A stretch of 23,961 bases of DNA from an uncultured Prevotella sp. (GCA_934272845.1 CAKQSF010000024.1:1-23961); one strand, 5' to 3'. Counted from the first letter of the stretch, positions 15,270-23,438 are shown. Notes: a model not told the origin generated them from the sequence alone. A program made the numbers and translations.

Positions 15270-18200
15270 ATGATGAAGTTAAAGTTTAAGATTCAACAAT
15301 ACCAAACCGATGCCGTGCAGAGCGTGGTGGATGTATTCAAAGGGCAACCGAACCAAGATAGTCTTACATATAAGATAGACAGGGGAAGAGAATACATACA
15401 GGAAAGCAAGACGCACGACATAAAGAGAGAACAAACTAACATAGATTTTGACTATGACAATGGCTTGGGCTATAAGAACAACCGACTCGTCATTAATGCT
15501 GACACCATATTAAATAACATACACCAAATACAGACAGAGAATAACATACACCTTGACAATAAACTGTGCCATGAACTCGGTGCCTGTCAACTCGATGTAG
15601 AGATGGAGACGGGTACGGGAAAGACATACGTCTATACCAAGACTATGTTTGAACTGAACAAACACTACGGTTGGACAAAGTTTATCGTGGTAGTTCATAA
15701 CAAAGCAATAAGAGAGGGCGTAAAGAAGAGTTTTGACATTACCGTGGACCACTTCATGGAGCAATACGGTAAGAAGGCGCGATACTTCATATACGATAGC
15801 GACCGTCTTAATGATATCGACTCCTTCTCACAGAGCAGCGATATCAACGTGATGATTATCACAATTCAGGCATTTAATTCCACGAAGTCAAAGCGTATCA
15901 TCAGCAAAGAACGAGACGAGTTCGGTTCACGTAAACCTATCGACGTGCTTGCAGCCAACAACCCAATCGTTATTCTTGACGAACCACAAAACATGGAAGG
16001 CATTGCCACACAGACCACGCTCAAAAACTTCAATCCACTCTTTACCTTAAACTACTCTGCCACGCACAAGAAGCATCACAACACGGTGTATGTGCTCGAT
16101 GCACTCGATGCATACAATCATAAGTTGGTGAAGAAAATAGAGGTAATAGGCTTTGAACTGAAGAACCTGAAGGGTACCGACAGTTACATATACTTTGACG
16201 AACTACTCCTTTCTAAGAACAAGGCACCACAGGTGCGACTGGAGATAGAACAACAGAGCAAAAACACCGGTAATATCAAGCGCACATATAAGATTTTTAG
16301 CGATGGCGATGACCTATATAGCAAGTCGGGATCTATGGAACAATACAAGGGCTATCAGATTACTGACATCATAGTTGACAGTCTGCACCCAGCCAACAGC
16401 CAAGTGAAGTTTGGTAATGGCGTGACACTACAGTTGAAGGAAGTGACAGGTAACGTGCCTGCTGACCACAAGACACGCATACAGATAAGGGAAACGGTTA
16501 AGGCACACTTCCGCAAGGAACGCACACTTTTCCATCGTGGCATTAAGTGCCTCTCGCTCTTCTTCATTGATAAAGTGGCAAATTATCGGCAGTATGACGA
16601 GGAGGGCGAGGAAGTACTCGGCAGATATGGTGAGATATTCGAACAGGAATATCTCGCTGAACTTAACGTGAACAGGGATATATATGACCCAGAGTATATG
16701 GAGTATCTTAACAGCATACCCGTAAGAAAGACCCATGAGGGATACTTCGCCATTGACAAAAAGACCAAACGCATTAAGGACAGCGAGGAGAAGAAAGACG
16801 CAGGAAGTGATGATGTATGGGCATACAACCTCATCATGAAGGATAAGGAACGACTATTGAGTCTTGACCCTGCTTACTCACCTGTGCGTTTCATATTCTC
16901 ACACTCAGCGTTAAGGGAGGGTTGGGACAATCCAAATGTCTTTCAGATATGTTCGCTACGCCAAGCCAACGACACCACAAAGAAGCGACAGGAGGTGGGA
17001 CGAGGACTGCGACTATGCGTGGACAATAATGGCATAAGACAAGATGCCGACACCCTGCAAGACCAGGTACACGCCATCAACCGTCTTACGGTCATCGCCT
17101 CGGAAGGTTATGCTGACTTTGTAGGTGACCTGCAGAAGAACATAGCAGAAGATTTGTACGAGCGTCCAACGGTAGCCAACCAAGACTACTTCATGGGCAA
17201 GACCTTCACCATAGAAGACGGAAGCCGACACAGCATAACGGCGCAAGAGGCGAATCTGATACAGTATTATCTCATAAAGAACGATTATATCGATTATGAC
17301 GAACATGTGACGGAGACATATCGCACAGCCTCTACCAATGGTACACTCGCCCCTCTCCCACCCCAATTACAATCTTACAGTAAGTGGATTCACAAGTTAG
17401 TGCAAGGCATCTGGAACCCATCGGTACTCAATGACATGATAGAGGACGGCAGCAAGCCACGGACCCCAGAAAACAAACTGAACGAGAACTTTAGCAAGAA
17501 GGAATTCCAAGAACTTTGGAATCGCATCAACCACAAGTACGCCTACACCGTACGCTTCGACAGCGAGGAACTGATAAAGAACGCTGTGGCTACGATAGAC
17601 AAAGAACTAAACGTGTCACGATTGAGTTATGTGGTGACAAGGGGCATACAGAGGGATGACTTAAAGTATGACGATATGACAACAGGAGGCACGGGCATGA
17701 TGGTGCAAGAGGAGATGCAGTATGATGAATTACAAACAGACGTGGTGAGTACGGTGAAGTATGACCTTTTGGGAAAGATAGCCACCAACACTAAGTTGAC
17801 ACGAAGAACCGTCGCTACAATCCTTATGCGCATACAGCCTAACAAGTTTGATATGTATAAGGCGAACCCTGAGGAGTTCATTCGTCGTGTAAGCAGATTG
17901 ATATTAGAGCAGAAGGCAACACTAATCGTTGACGGTATAAGTTACAACGAGATAGACGGCAGTTACGACACCGCCATCTTTACAGAAGAGAAGCATACGA
18001 CATTCGACAAGGCTTACATGGGCAAGAAGAGTATCGTAGACTACATCTTCACAGACGGTACGGCGATAGAGAGCGTGGAAAGAAAGTTCGTACAACAACT
18101 CGACATTGCCGACAAGGTAGCGGTATACGCTAAACTACCAAAGGGCTTCCACATACCGACACCAGTAGGCAATTACTCCCCCGACTGGGCGATAGCATTC

Positions 18201-18389
18201 AAGGAAGGAACGGTGAAACACATCTACTTCATTGCAGAGACGAAAGGCAGTATGTCGTCACTCGACATAAGTCCTATAGAGAGCAATAAGATAGAATGTG
18301 CCGAAAAACTTTTTGAAAAACTATCAGACGAACAATTCCTATATCACAAGGTAACCAACTACGATGACCTAATGGAATGGGTGAAGTAA
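15270..18389 (+). CDS. res: Type III restriction-modification enzyme, Res (helicase-nuclease) subunit
   Basis: This is the restriction subunit of the Type III system, which hydrolyses ATP, travels along DNA and cuts when complexes meet at unmodified sites. With the ATG at 15270 it has 1039 residues. The N-terminal Q-tip-like KFKIQQYQTDAV leads to Walker A GTGKT (about 115-119), the DEAD-like motif VILDEPQN (about 234-241) and the superfamily 2 motif VI QEVGRGLRL (about 574-582). The C-terminal endonuclease shows PD (about 971-972) and ETK (about 990-992), a PD-(D/E)xK nuclease. All key residues are present, so it looks functional. The frame stays open back into mod (15138), but the ATGs at 15270/15273, just before the conserved N-terminus, are more likely. 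It forms an operon with mod. Confidence 0.93.
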   Translation: MMKLKFKIQQYQTDAVQSVVDVFKGQPNQDSLTYKIDRGREYIQESKTHDIKREQTNIDFDYDNGLGYKNNRLVINADTILNNIHQIQTENNIHLDNKLCHELGACQLDVEMETGTGKTYVYTKTMFELNKHYGWTKFIVVVHNKAIREGVKKSFDITVDHFMEQYGKKARYFIYDSDRLNDIDSFSQSSDINVMIITIQAFNSTKSKRIISKERDEFGSRKPIDVLAANNPIVILDEPQNMEGIATQTTLKNFNPLFTLNYSATHKKHHNTVYVLDALDAYNHKLVKKIEVIGFELKNLKGTDSYIYFDELLLSKNKAPQVRLEIEQQSKNTGNIKRTYKIFSDGDDLYSKSGSMEQYKGYQITDIIVDSLHPANSQVKFGNGVTLQLKEVTGNVPADHKTRIQIRETVKAHFRKERTLFHRGIKCLSLFFIDKVANYRQYDEEGEEVLGRYGEIFEQEYLAELNVNRDIYDPEYMEYLNSIPVRKTHEGYFAIDKKTKRIKDSEEKKDAGSDDVWAYNLIMKDKERLLSLDPAYSPVRFIFSHSALREGWDNPNVFQICSLRQANDTTKKRQEVGRGLRLCVDNNGIRQDADTLQDQVHAINRLTVIASEGYADFVGDLQKNIAEDLYERPTVANQDYFMGKTFTIEDGSRHSITAQEANLIQYYLIKNDYIDYDEHVTETYRTASTNGTLAPLPPQLQSYSKWIHKLVQGIWNPSVLNDMIEDGSKPRTPENKLNENFSKKEFQELWNRINHKYAYTVRFDSEELIKNAVATIDKELNVSRLSYVVTRGIQRDDLKYDDMTTGGTGMMVQEEMQYDELQTDVVSTVKYDLLGKIATNTKLTRRTVATILMRIQPNKFDMYKANPEEFIRRVSRLILEQKATLIVDGISYNEIDGSYDTAIFTEEKHTTFDKAYMGKKSIVDYIFTDGTAIESVERKFVQQLDIADKVAVYAKLPKGFHIPTPVGNYSPDWAIAFKEGTVKHIYFIAETKGSMSSLDISPIESNKIECAEKLFEKLSDEQFLYHKVTNYDDLMEWVK

Positions 18390-18409
18390 CATGGAATTGG
18401 AGGAAGTAC

Positions 18410-18433
18410 AAATTCCTACATCTTTAGGAATTT
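18410..18433 (+). terminator. Hairpin after res, possible terminator
   Basis: AAATTCCTA (18410-18418) and TAGGAATTT (18425-18433) form a perfect 9-bp stem with a 6-nt loop, 20 bp after the res stop. The U-run is short (TTTATT), so termination efficiency is uncertain. Confidence 0.5.
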
Positions 18434-18468
18434 ATTAGACAAAAAAAATAAAATAATATACTGAAAAG

Positions 18469-18500
18469 TTTGGTAATATGCAAAAACATTTGTAATTTTG
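18469..18500 (+). promoter_or_regulatory. Promoter of the HTH-ImmA gene
   Basis: TTTG (18469-18472), a 20-bp spacer and TAATTTTG (18493-18500) match the Bacteroidota housekeeping promoter at both elements. The start codon at 18524 is 24 bp downstream. It shows that this gene is transcribed separately from res. Confidence 0.75.
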
Positions 18501-18523
18501 TATTCGAATTAGATTTCAGACAT

Positions 18524-19612
18524 ATGGCAGCAAATTCAACATACATAAGTAGAGCCCCAGGTGTTTCACTTAAAGCGGAACTCAAGTCGCGCGGATTTAC
18601 GCAAAAAGCATTTGCGCAATTACTTGGTATGCGTCCATCTCATCTATCCGAATTTATTAATGGCAAAAGGTCATTTACGAAGCAATTCGCAGAAAAGTTA
18701 GAAGAGTTATTGGAAATTCCAGCTTCCGTTTGGCTAAAATCTCAAGCCAAGGCAGATTACACTTCAGCAGTAAGCAAGTTGGAAAAACTGAACAACCACG
18801 AGGCAGATAAGTTATTAGTTGAGTATGACGAAATATATGATCTTAAAGTTATTTTCAAATATACTGATATATTCAAAAATACATCTGAAGAAAGGTTAGA
18901 CTTCTGTCGTTCCGTTTTACATTTTGATTCTCCATCAATCCAAAAGAGAATCACCGCTGGCTATTTTCACAAGTCAGAAAAAACAGGATTAGACACTAGG
19001 ATGATTGCGACATGGTCGGTTTTAGCAATGTTTGAAGCCTCAAGACGACCTCTTCCAACAGGAGAGTTTAAGAAAGAAAAATGTGATGAATTAGCAGAGA
19101 AACTTAGTCGTATTTTCAACGAGAACTATAACACCCTAAATCGAGTTATGGGTACACTTTCTGAATATGGTATAAAGTTTTGCGTAGTACCAAAAGTGCC
19201 ACATGCTTCTATCGATGGTTTCTCGTTCTACAGTGATGGGGTACCATGCATAGTAGTAACGAAACGCTTTAACAGAATTGACAATTTTGCATTTGCCGTT
19301 CTGCATGAAGTTGGGCATCTGAAACTTCACCTATCAAAAAATGCTATCGGGAGAATTAATGTTGTTGATCCTGACTTAGACAAACTTGCAAAAGAAGAAG
19401 AACAGGCTAATGAATATGCAGCAAACGCATTGATTCCAGAAGAACTTTGGAATACACAGCCTGCAGTGCAATTAAATCCACGCGTAATTCAGGCACGATT
19501 TACAAGATGGGCTAAAAGTATAAACAAAAATAAATGGATAGTATTGGGGCGTGCCTCTCATGAGACAAACATATATATGTTTAAGTCTGATAAGACCCGA
19601 GAAATTAACTAA
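18524..19612 (+). CDS. HTH (XRE/HigA-like) protein with an ImmA/IrrE metallopeptidase domain
   Basis: This 362-residue protein has an N-terminal XRE-type helix-turn-helix (about 18-60; KAFAQLLGMRPSHLSEFING is the recognition region, as in HigA antitoxins). The C-terminal M78-type metallopeptidase domain has its HEVGH zinc motif at about 261-265 (AVLHEVGHLKLHLS), followed by EEEQANEYAANALIP, the second conserved block. Such two-domain proteins cleave or sense regulators in phage, stress and addiction systems. There is no HigB/RelE toxin gene beside it. The ATG at 18524 is used because the ORF's earlier ATG at 18478 and the extended start at 18470 fall inside the promoter. It could regulate the neighbouring restriction system or act as an independent defence regulator; its substrate is unknown. 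Confidence 0.87.
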   Translation: MAANSTYISRAPGVSLKAELKSRGFTQKAFAQLLGMRPSHLSEFINGKRSFTKQFAEKLEELLEIPASVWLKSQAKADYTSAVSKLEKLNNHEADKLLVEYDEIYDLKVIFKYTDIFKNTSEERLDFCRSVLHFDSPSIQKRITAGYFHKSEKTGLDTRMIATWSVLAMFEASRRPLPTGEFKKEKCDELAEKLSRIFNENYNTLNRVMGTLSEYGIKFCVVPKVPHASIDGFSFYSDGVPCIVVTKRFNRIDNFAFAVLHEVGHLKLHLSKNAIGRINVVDPDLDKLAKEEEQANEYAANALIPEELWNTQPAVQLNPRVIQARFTRWAKSINKNKWIVLGRASHETNIYMFKSDKTREIN

Positions 19613-19654
19613 AATAATTATGGAGGAATTTAAAATATAACAGAGTAAAGGAAC

Positions 19655-19757
19655 GAAAAATCCCACTTGTCTGGCAGGACAAATGGGAAAAAACGTTCAC
19701 ACATTAGTGAAAACGAGTTCCTACAAAAGAACTCATTTCAACGGTGGCGAACTTACT
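19655..19757 (-). ncRNA. Candidate small RNA on the minus strand, with promoter and intrinsic terminator
   Basis: On the minus strand a TAATTTTG -7 box (19771-19764) is followed by about 100 nt of structured sequence. GAGTTC (19734-19729) pairs with GAACTC (19720-19715), TTCAC (19711-19707) pairs with GTGAA (19700-19696), and TCCCATTTGTC (19688-19678) pairs with GACAAGTGGGA (19671-19661), then a T5 run (19660-19656). The last stem is fully paired as minus-strand RNA (one U-G wobble) but has a C-A mismatch as plus-strand RNA, which fixes the orientation. An 18-codon ORF (MSKFATVEMSSFVGTRFH) could start at 19760, near the expected transcription start, so a tiny protein is the alternative. It runs convergently towards the HTH-ImmA gene. 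Confidence 0.6.
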
Positions 19758-19763
19758 CATATG

Positions 19764-19771
19764 CAAAATTA
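19764..19771 (-). promoter_or_regulatory. -7 box of the candidate small RNA
   Basis: Minus-strand TAATTTTG matches TAnnTTTG; transcription would begin at about 19757. No clear -33 TTTG is seen about 20 bp upstream. Confidence 0.5.
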
Positions 19772-19830
19772 ATACTTTTTGCACGAAATCGCACCCGTTT
19801 TAATGAGAAAACTACATTCTTTTAACATTT

Positions 19831-19848
19831 AATTACTATAAAGTAATT
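19831..19848. promoter_or_regulatory. Palindrome upstream of the DUF4417-like operon
   Basis: AATTACT (19831-19837) and AGTAATT (19842-19848) form a 7-bp inverted repeat around ATAA, 37 bp before the ATG at 19886. It could be an operator. No consensus -7 box is seen in this AT-rich leader. Confidence 0.35.
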
Positions 19849-19885
19849 GAATTATATAATTTTTTCATTAAAAATTTACGCAATA

Positions 19886-20620
19886 ATGGATAAATCTATT
19901 GCATTGAGTCTATTTCCTGATTTATATTCAGAATCTACTCACACAATTGTCAAGAAAAAACGAAAAGAACAATGGACATTTAAGAAAAGTAAGAACTTCG
20001 GTTTTGAGTTCTGTTCATCCGCATTCTTTTGCGGACAATATGGTATACCTCTGATAAAGAAGTATACTAAAGATTGGCCAAAACGTTTCATTACTCTTAG
20101 CGAAATGAAAAACGTTGGCAATAATAATATAGGTATTGCAACATTTGACTATGATTATGTTTTGGATAAATTGGTATCCAATCCTTCTGCATTTGTTGAA
20201 TCATTTTCAACCTACAAATGCATTTGCGAACCCGATTTATCTATTAATGTGGGGGAGCCTTTAGCTATAGCTATTGCAAACTCTTTTCGCAGTCATAGTA
20301 CATCATATTACCTTCAACAACATAACTGCGACGTAATTCCTACAATAAAATGGGCAACCCCTAATACATATGATGTTTGCTTCTCTGGATATGAAAGAGG
20401 AGGAGCAGTCATAGTCTCGACTATCGGGGTAATACATGATGAACGCTCAAGGATGTATTTTGTACGTGGTTTCAGAGAAATGCTCAAACGCCTTTCACCT
20501 GATTCTATAGGTTTGTATGGCAACCATCCCGAATGGATAGATTCCCTTACACCTTCCCAACTTGATGTTAATTACTTTTGTCACGAACGCTTTAATAGAA
20601 TGAGAGGATATGGGAAGTAG
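19886..20620 (+). CDS. DUF4417-like protein, first gene of a three-gene accessory unit
   Basis: This 244-residue cytoplasmic protein of unknown function resembles the DUF4417 family, found mostly in phages and mobile elements. Supporting blocks are FCGQYGIPLIKKY, a central FDYDYVLDKLVSNP with FVESFSTYKCICEPDLSI, then IANSFRSHSTSYYLQQHNCD, VIPTIKWATPNTYDVCFSG and VIVSTIGVIHDE, with FREMLKRLSPDSIGLYGNHP near the end. The pattern recalls the rolling family layout 'target strand - PDFSLY - SRA - W.....DFCFDG - G - L.P..I.VYG'. The ATG at 19886 is preferred to an upstream TTG in the palindromic leader. The gene is AT-rich, unlike the housekeeping genes, suggesting transfer. Its last 11 bp overlap the next gene. 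Confidence 0.75.
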   Translation: MDKSIALSLFPDLYSESTHTIVKKKRKEQWTFKKSKNFGFEFCSSAFFCGQYGIPLIKKYTKDWPKRFITLSEMKNVGNNNIGIATFDYDYVLDKLVSNPSAFVESFSTYKCICEPDLSINVGEPLAIAIANSFRSHSTSYYLQQHNCDVIPTIKWATPNTYDVCFSGYERGGAVIVSTIGVIHDERSRMYFVRGFREMLKRLSPDSIGLYGNHPEWIDSLTPSQLDVNYFCHERFNRMRGYGK

Positions 20621-21008
20621 AGGTAAGTTTAGCAATTTACATGGGAAAACTGGAGGAATTCCCATTGATAGTCGTGATTATTCGTGCATTGGGTTTCTTG
20701 GAAAAATCAAAATTATTCAATGTGATGCAAGGAAAAATAACCCGACTCCTACATATTCCAACACGGCAAATACAACTTATTTCTCTTACTCAAAGGAGAA
20801 TCATCGTATAGAAAAAATCTATTATTATAAAAATCACCAACTTTACAAAAGCGTTGATTTTAAAAATAATGAAATTCCGCATACTCATTATTGGAACAAC
20901 AATATCGTTGGACGTAAAAGTCATGATAAACACAACTCTCATGAGTTAAATAATCGTGACCGTAGATTGATGAACCAAGCATTAGAATACAATAAAAGTC
21001 ATAAATAA
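20610..21008 (+). CDS. Small basic MGSRG-type protein of unknown function, possible toxin-like effector
   Basis: This is a 132-residue, strongly basic protein rich in Asn, Lys and His. It begins MGSRGKFSNLHGKTGGIP; its second half contains a beta-rich block (ENHRIEKIYYYKNHQLYKSV) followed by IPHTHYWNN, a His-x-His signature, and a basic C-terminus (KSHDKHNSHELNNRDRRLMN). From memory, small phage- and mobile-element-borne proteins start MGSRG and carry a conserved PHTH segment; this looks like a divergent member. Such His-rich tails are also seen in polymorphic toxin domains. It overlaps the DUF4417-like gene by 11 bp and is followed after 2 bp by an acidic protein, so the three are translated from one message. 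Function not assigned. Confidence 0.65.
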   Translation: MGSRGKFSNLHGKTGGIPIDSRDYSCIGFLGKIKIIQCDARKNNPTPTYSNTANTTYFSYSKENHRIEKIYYYKNHQLYKSVDFKNNEIPHTHYWNNNIVGRKSHDKHNSHELNNRDRRLMNQALEYNKSHK

Positions 21009-21010
21009 TC

Positions 21011-21445
21011 ATGGATGATAAAATTTTAATTACCAATTTCTTTAGAGTTGGCAATAATGGGGATAAGAGTATCAGAAAAAGCGATTTGGGATGGGGAGAA
21101 ACTATTATCATGGACGCACAATCAGATGATCCTGAAACAATATTTAGATATGTTGTAGAAATCGTAGGGCTTAATATCCTTTTCTATTGGTTGAAAGACC
21201 GCCAATGGTACACTATAGAGACTGAAAAACGTCCTATAGAAGTACGACGTATTTATCCTAACCCTAATTGGGACGGTAAATGCGAGATGGACAAATCTGG
21301 CTCTGACGGGGTACTTAACACGTGCTCTGCGGGGGAAGTCTTGGACACTTTTGATGATCCTACTATGATATGGGACAATCTCAAGATTAATGGAGTGCCT
21401 ATTGGAAAAGTTTTAGAAAATTCGGTAATTACTGACTTGGATTAA
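21011..21445 (+). CDS. Small acidic protein of unknown function, possible immunity partner
   Basis: This 144-residue protein has many Asp/Glu and no signal peptide or membrane segment. Recognisable stretches include SDLGWGETIIMDAQSDDPET, YVVEIVGLNILFYWLKDRQW, and an acidic C-terminus (VLDTFDDPTMIWDNLKINGV ... SVITDLD). I do not recognise the family. It starts 2 bp after the stop of the basic MGSRG protein. The pairing of a small basic protein with a small acidic one directly downstream is the usual layout of an effector and its neutralising partner; that role is inference only. DNA is AT-rich like its two upstream neighbours. Confidence 0.65.
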   Translation: MDDKILITNFFRVGNNGDKSIRKSDLGWGETIIMDAQSDDPETIFRYVVEIVGLNILFYWLKDRQWYTIETEKRPIEVRRIYPNPNWDGKCEMDKSGSDGVLNTCSAGEVLDTFDDPTMIWDNLKINGVPIGKVLENSVITDLD

Positions 21446-21473
21446 TAAAAACATTAGTCAACTTATTCTTCAT

Positions 21474-21506
21474 GAGCCTACTTTCCTTAAAGGAGGAAAG
21501 GGGCTC
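21474..21506 (+). terminator. Hairpin after the accessory operon, probable terminator
   Basis: GAGCC (21474-21478) and CTTTCCT (21481-21487) pair with AGGAAAG (21494-21500) and GGCTC (21502-21506), with small bulges and a 6-nt loop. It lies 28 bp after the stop of the 144-residue gene. There is no U-run, so it may stabilise the 3' end instead. From 21507 to 21600 I see nothing further. Confidence 0.5.
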
Positions 21507-21607
21507 AAAGCAATACTTCGTTGATTAGGAAACTACACATCATGTTATTATAGGCATTACACTTGTCATAAATTATAACCAAAACAACCAAAAAACTTAC
21601 AATTTTC

Positions 21608-21638
21608 TTGCATATTTCATAAAAAAAAGTTATCTTTG
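21608..21638 (+). promoter_or_regulatory. Promoter of the leu operon
   Basis: TTG (21608-21610), a 20-bp spacer and TATCTTTG (21631-21638) match the Bacteroidota promoter. Transcription would start at about 21645, 24 nt before the leader peptide ATG. Confidence 0.75.
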
Positions 21639-21668
21639 CACCCGATTTAGAACAAATAATGAAGAACG

Positions 21669-21752
21669 ATGAGAAATGTAAACATTATTAGCAGCCTTAT
21701 TATCGGTCTTCTCCTTCTACGAAAGAGGGGAAGTGATAAGGTGTGCCTATAA
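21669..21752 (+). CDS. Leucine operon leader peptide (LeuL-like)
   Basis: This 27-codon ORF was too short for routine gene calling. It begins MRNVNIISSLIIGLLLLR and ends RGSDKVCL with TAA at 21750-21752. Codons 14-17 are four consecutive Leu (CTT CTC CTT CTA, 21708-21719), with six of the first 13 residues also Ile, Leu or Val. It lies 24 nt after the predicted transcription start and just before leuA, and the Leu codons overlap strand 1 of the attenuator. A ribosome stalled at these codons when charged Leu-tRNA is scarce would change the RNA fold. I expect it to act in cis by being translated, not as a stable protein. The analogy is to the LeuL leader of enterobacteria. Confidence 0.85.
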   Translation: MRNVNIISSLIIGLLLLRKRGSDKVCL

Positions 21753-21814
21753 TTGTGAACAACATACAGCGTAAGCCTTTTTCACTTCCCGTGGGGAGCG
21801 AAGAAGGCTTTTTC
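21708..21814 (+). terminator. Transcription attenuator of the leu operon (alternative hairpins 1:2, 2:3, 3:4)
   Basis: Strand 1 CTTCTCCTT (21708-21716, the Leu codons) pairs with GAGGGGAAG (21725-21733). Strand 2 GGGAAGTGATAAGG (21728-21741) pairs instead with strand 3 CCTTTTTCACTTCCC (21776-21790), giving 13 pairs with a small bulge. Strand 3 also forms the terminator: AAGCCTTTTTC (21773-21783) with GAAGAAGGCTT (21800-21810), plus CTTCCC with GGGGAG above it, followed by a T run (21809-21813). Pairing 2:3 and terminator 3:4 are mutually exclusive. Ribosome stalling in the leader peptide frees strand 2 and favours read-through into leuA. Confidence 0.85.
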
Positions 21815-21888
21815 ATTATATAAGCATACACAAGATGTAAGCAAACGAAGCATAGAAAAATAAATAACGTAATACACATTATATAATT

Positions 21889-23403
21889 ATGGCAGATAGA
21901 TTGTATATTTTCGACACCACCCTGCGCGACGGTGAGCAGGTTCCTGGATGTCAGTTGAACACTATTGAGAAAATTCAGGTAGCAAAAGCACTGGAGCAAC
22001 TGGGAGTTGACGTTATCGAAGCAGGCTTCCCTATTTCTAGCCCTGGCGACTTCAACTCTGTAATCGAGATTTCAAAGGCTGTTACATGGCCTACTATCTG
22101 TGCCCTTACACGTGCCGTTGAGAAAGATATTGACTGCGCTGCAGAGGCTCTTAAGTATGCTAAGCACAAGCGTATTCACACTGGTATAGGTACCAGTGAG
22201 TCACACATTAAATATAAGTTTAACTCTACTCGCGAGGAAATTATTGAGCGTGCCGTTCGTGCCGTGAAGTACGCAAAGAAGTATGTAGAGGATGTTGAGT
22301 TCTATGCAGAGGACGCTGGTCGTACCGACAATGAGTATCTGGCACGCGTTATTGACGCTGTGACAAAAGCTGGTGCTACTGTATGTAATATACCTGACAC
22401 CACTGGCTTCCGTCTTCCTGGCGAATATGAGGAGAAGATTAAGTATCTCTATGAGCACGTTGATGCTTTTGCTGCAGGTAAGTCTATCCTCTCTACTCAC
22501 TGCCATAACGACCTCGGTATGGCTACAGCCAACACTGTAGCAGGTGTCCTCGGTGGAGCACGTCAGGTAGAGGTAACTATCAACGGTATAGGTGAGCGTG
22601 CTGGCAATACAGCACTCGAAGAGATTACCATGATTTTCAAGACCCACCCTGACCTTGGCATAGAGACCAACATCAACACTCAGCGCATTTGGCCTACAAG
22701 CCGCATGGTGTCTACACTGATGAACATGCCTGTACAGCCTAACAAGGCTATCGTTGGTAAGAACGCTTTTGCTCACTCAAGTGGTATTCACCAGGATGGC
22801 GTGTTGAAGAACGCAAGCACTTACGAGATTATGGATCCTAAGGAGGTAGGCATTGAGGAGAACGCTATCGTACTGACAGCACGTTCTGGTCGTGCTGCCC
22901 TGAAGCATCGTCTGCACATCCTCGGCATAGAGATGGATCAGGAGAAACTGGACAAGACTTACGAGAAGTTCTTGCAGATGGCTGACAAGAAGAAGCAACT
23001 GGGCGACGAGGACTTGCTCGTTCTGGCTGGCGTATCTTCTTCTGCCGACTCTAACCTCGTTCAGTTGGAGACTCTGCAAGTAACAAGTGGTAAGGGTGTT
23101 ACTCCTATCGCTGCTATGCGCCTGAAGGTTGCTAACGAGATATTTGAGGCTGCTGCAACTGGTAACGGTCCTGTTGATGCTTCTATCAAGGCTCTGAAGC
23201 AGATTATACACCGTAAGATGGAACTGAAGGAACTTACCATTCAGGCTATATCAAAGGGTTCTGACGACATCTGTAAGGTTCACATACAGGTAGAGCACGA
23301 AGGTGCTACATACTATGGATTCGGAACAAACACCGACATCGTTACAGCCAGCGTAGAGGCATACATTGACTGTATTAACAAGTTTAAGGTTGCCAAAATC
23401 TAA
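21889..23403 (+). CDS. leuA: 2-isopropylmalate synthase LeuA
   Basis: This enzyme catalyses the first committed step of leucine biosynthesis, joining acetyl-CoA to 2-oxoisovalerate to give 2-isopropylmalate. It is 504 residues. [18 protein letters not shown] near the N-terminus is the family signature with the catalytic Arg and metal-binding Asp; [15 protein letters not shown] supplies the HxH metal ligands, and [18 protein letters not shown] is the second family signature. [13 protein letters not shown] marks the linker subdomain and the last ~130 residues form the LeuA allosteric domain, which normally gives feedback inhibition by leucine. Length fits the long bacterial form. It lies 137 bp after the leader peptide and 35 bp before leuC, so expression is under the attenuator described above. 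Confidence 0.96.
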   Translation: MADRLYIFDTTLRDGEQVPGCQLNTIEKIQVAKALEQLGVDVIEAGFPISSPGDFNSVIEISKAVTWPTICALTRAVEKDIDCAAEALKYAKHKRIHTGIGTSESHIKYKFNSTREEIIERAVRAVKYAKKYVEDVEFYAEDAGRTDNEYLARVIDAVTKAGATVCNIPDTTGFRLPGEYEEKIKYLYEHVDAFAAGKSILSTHCHNDLGMATANTVAGVLGGARQVEVTINGIGERAGNTALEEITMIFKTHPDLGIETNINTQRIWPTSRMVSTLMNMPVQPNKAIVGKNAFAHSSGIHQDGVLKNASTYEIMDPKEVGIEENAIVLTARSGRAALKHRLHILGIEMDQEKLDKTYEKFLQMADKKKQLGDEDLLVLAGVSSSADSNLVQLETLQVTSGKGVTPIAAMRLKVANEIFEAAATGNGPVDASIKALKQIIHRKMELKELTIQAISKGSDDICKVHIQVEHEGATYYGFGTNTDIVTASVEAYIDCINKFKVAKI

Positions 23404-23438
23404 AGAAACGTAAACACTATATTATAAGCAAAAAACTT

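Noticed and set aside
19655..19688. Terminator of the HTH-ImmA gene on the plus strand
   Set aside because: In that direction the stem has a C-A mismatch and is followed by A residues, not U; it fits the minus strand.
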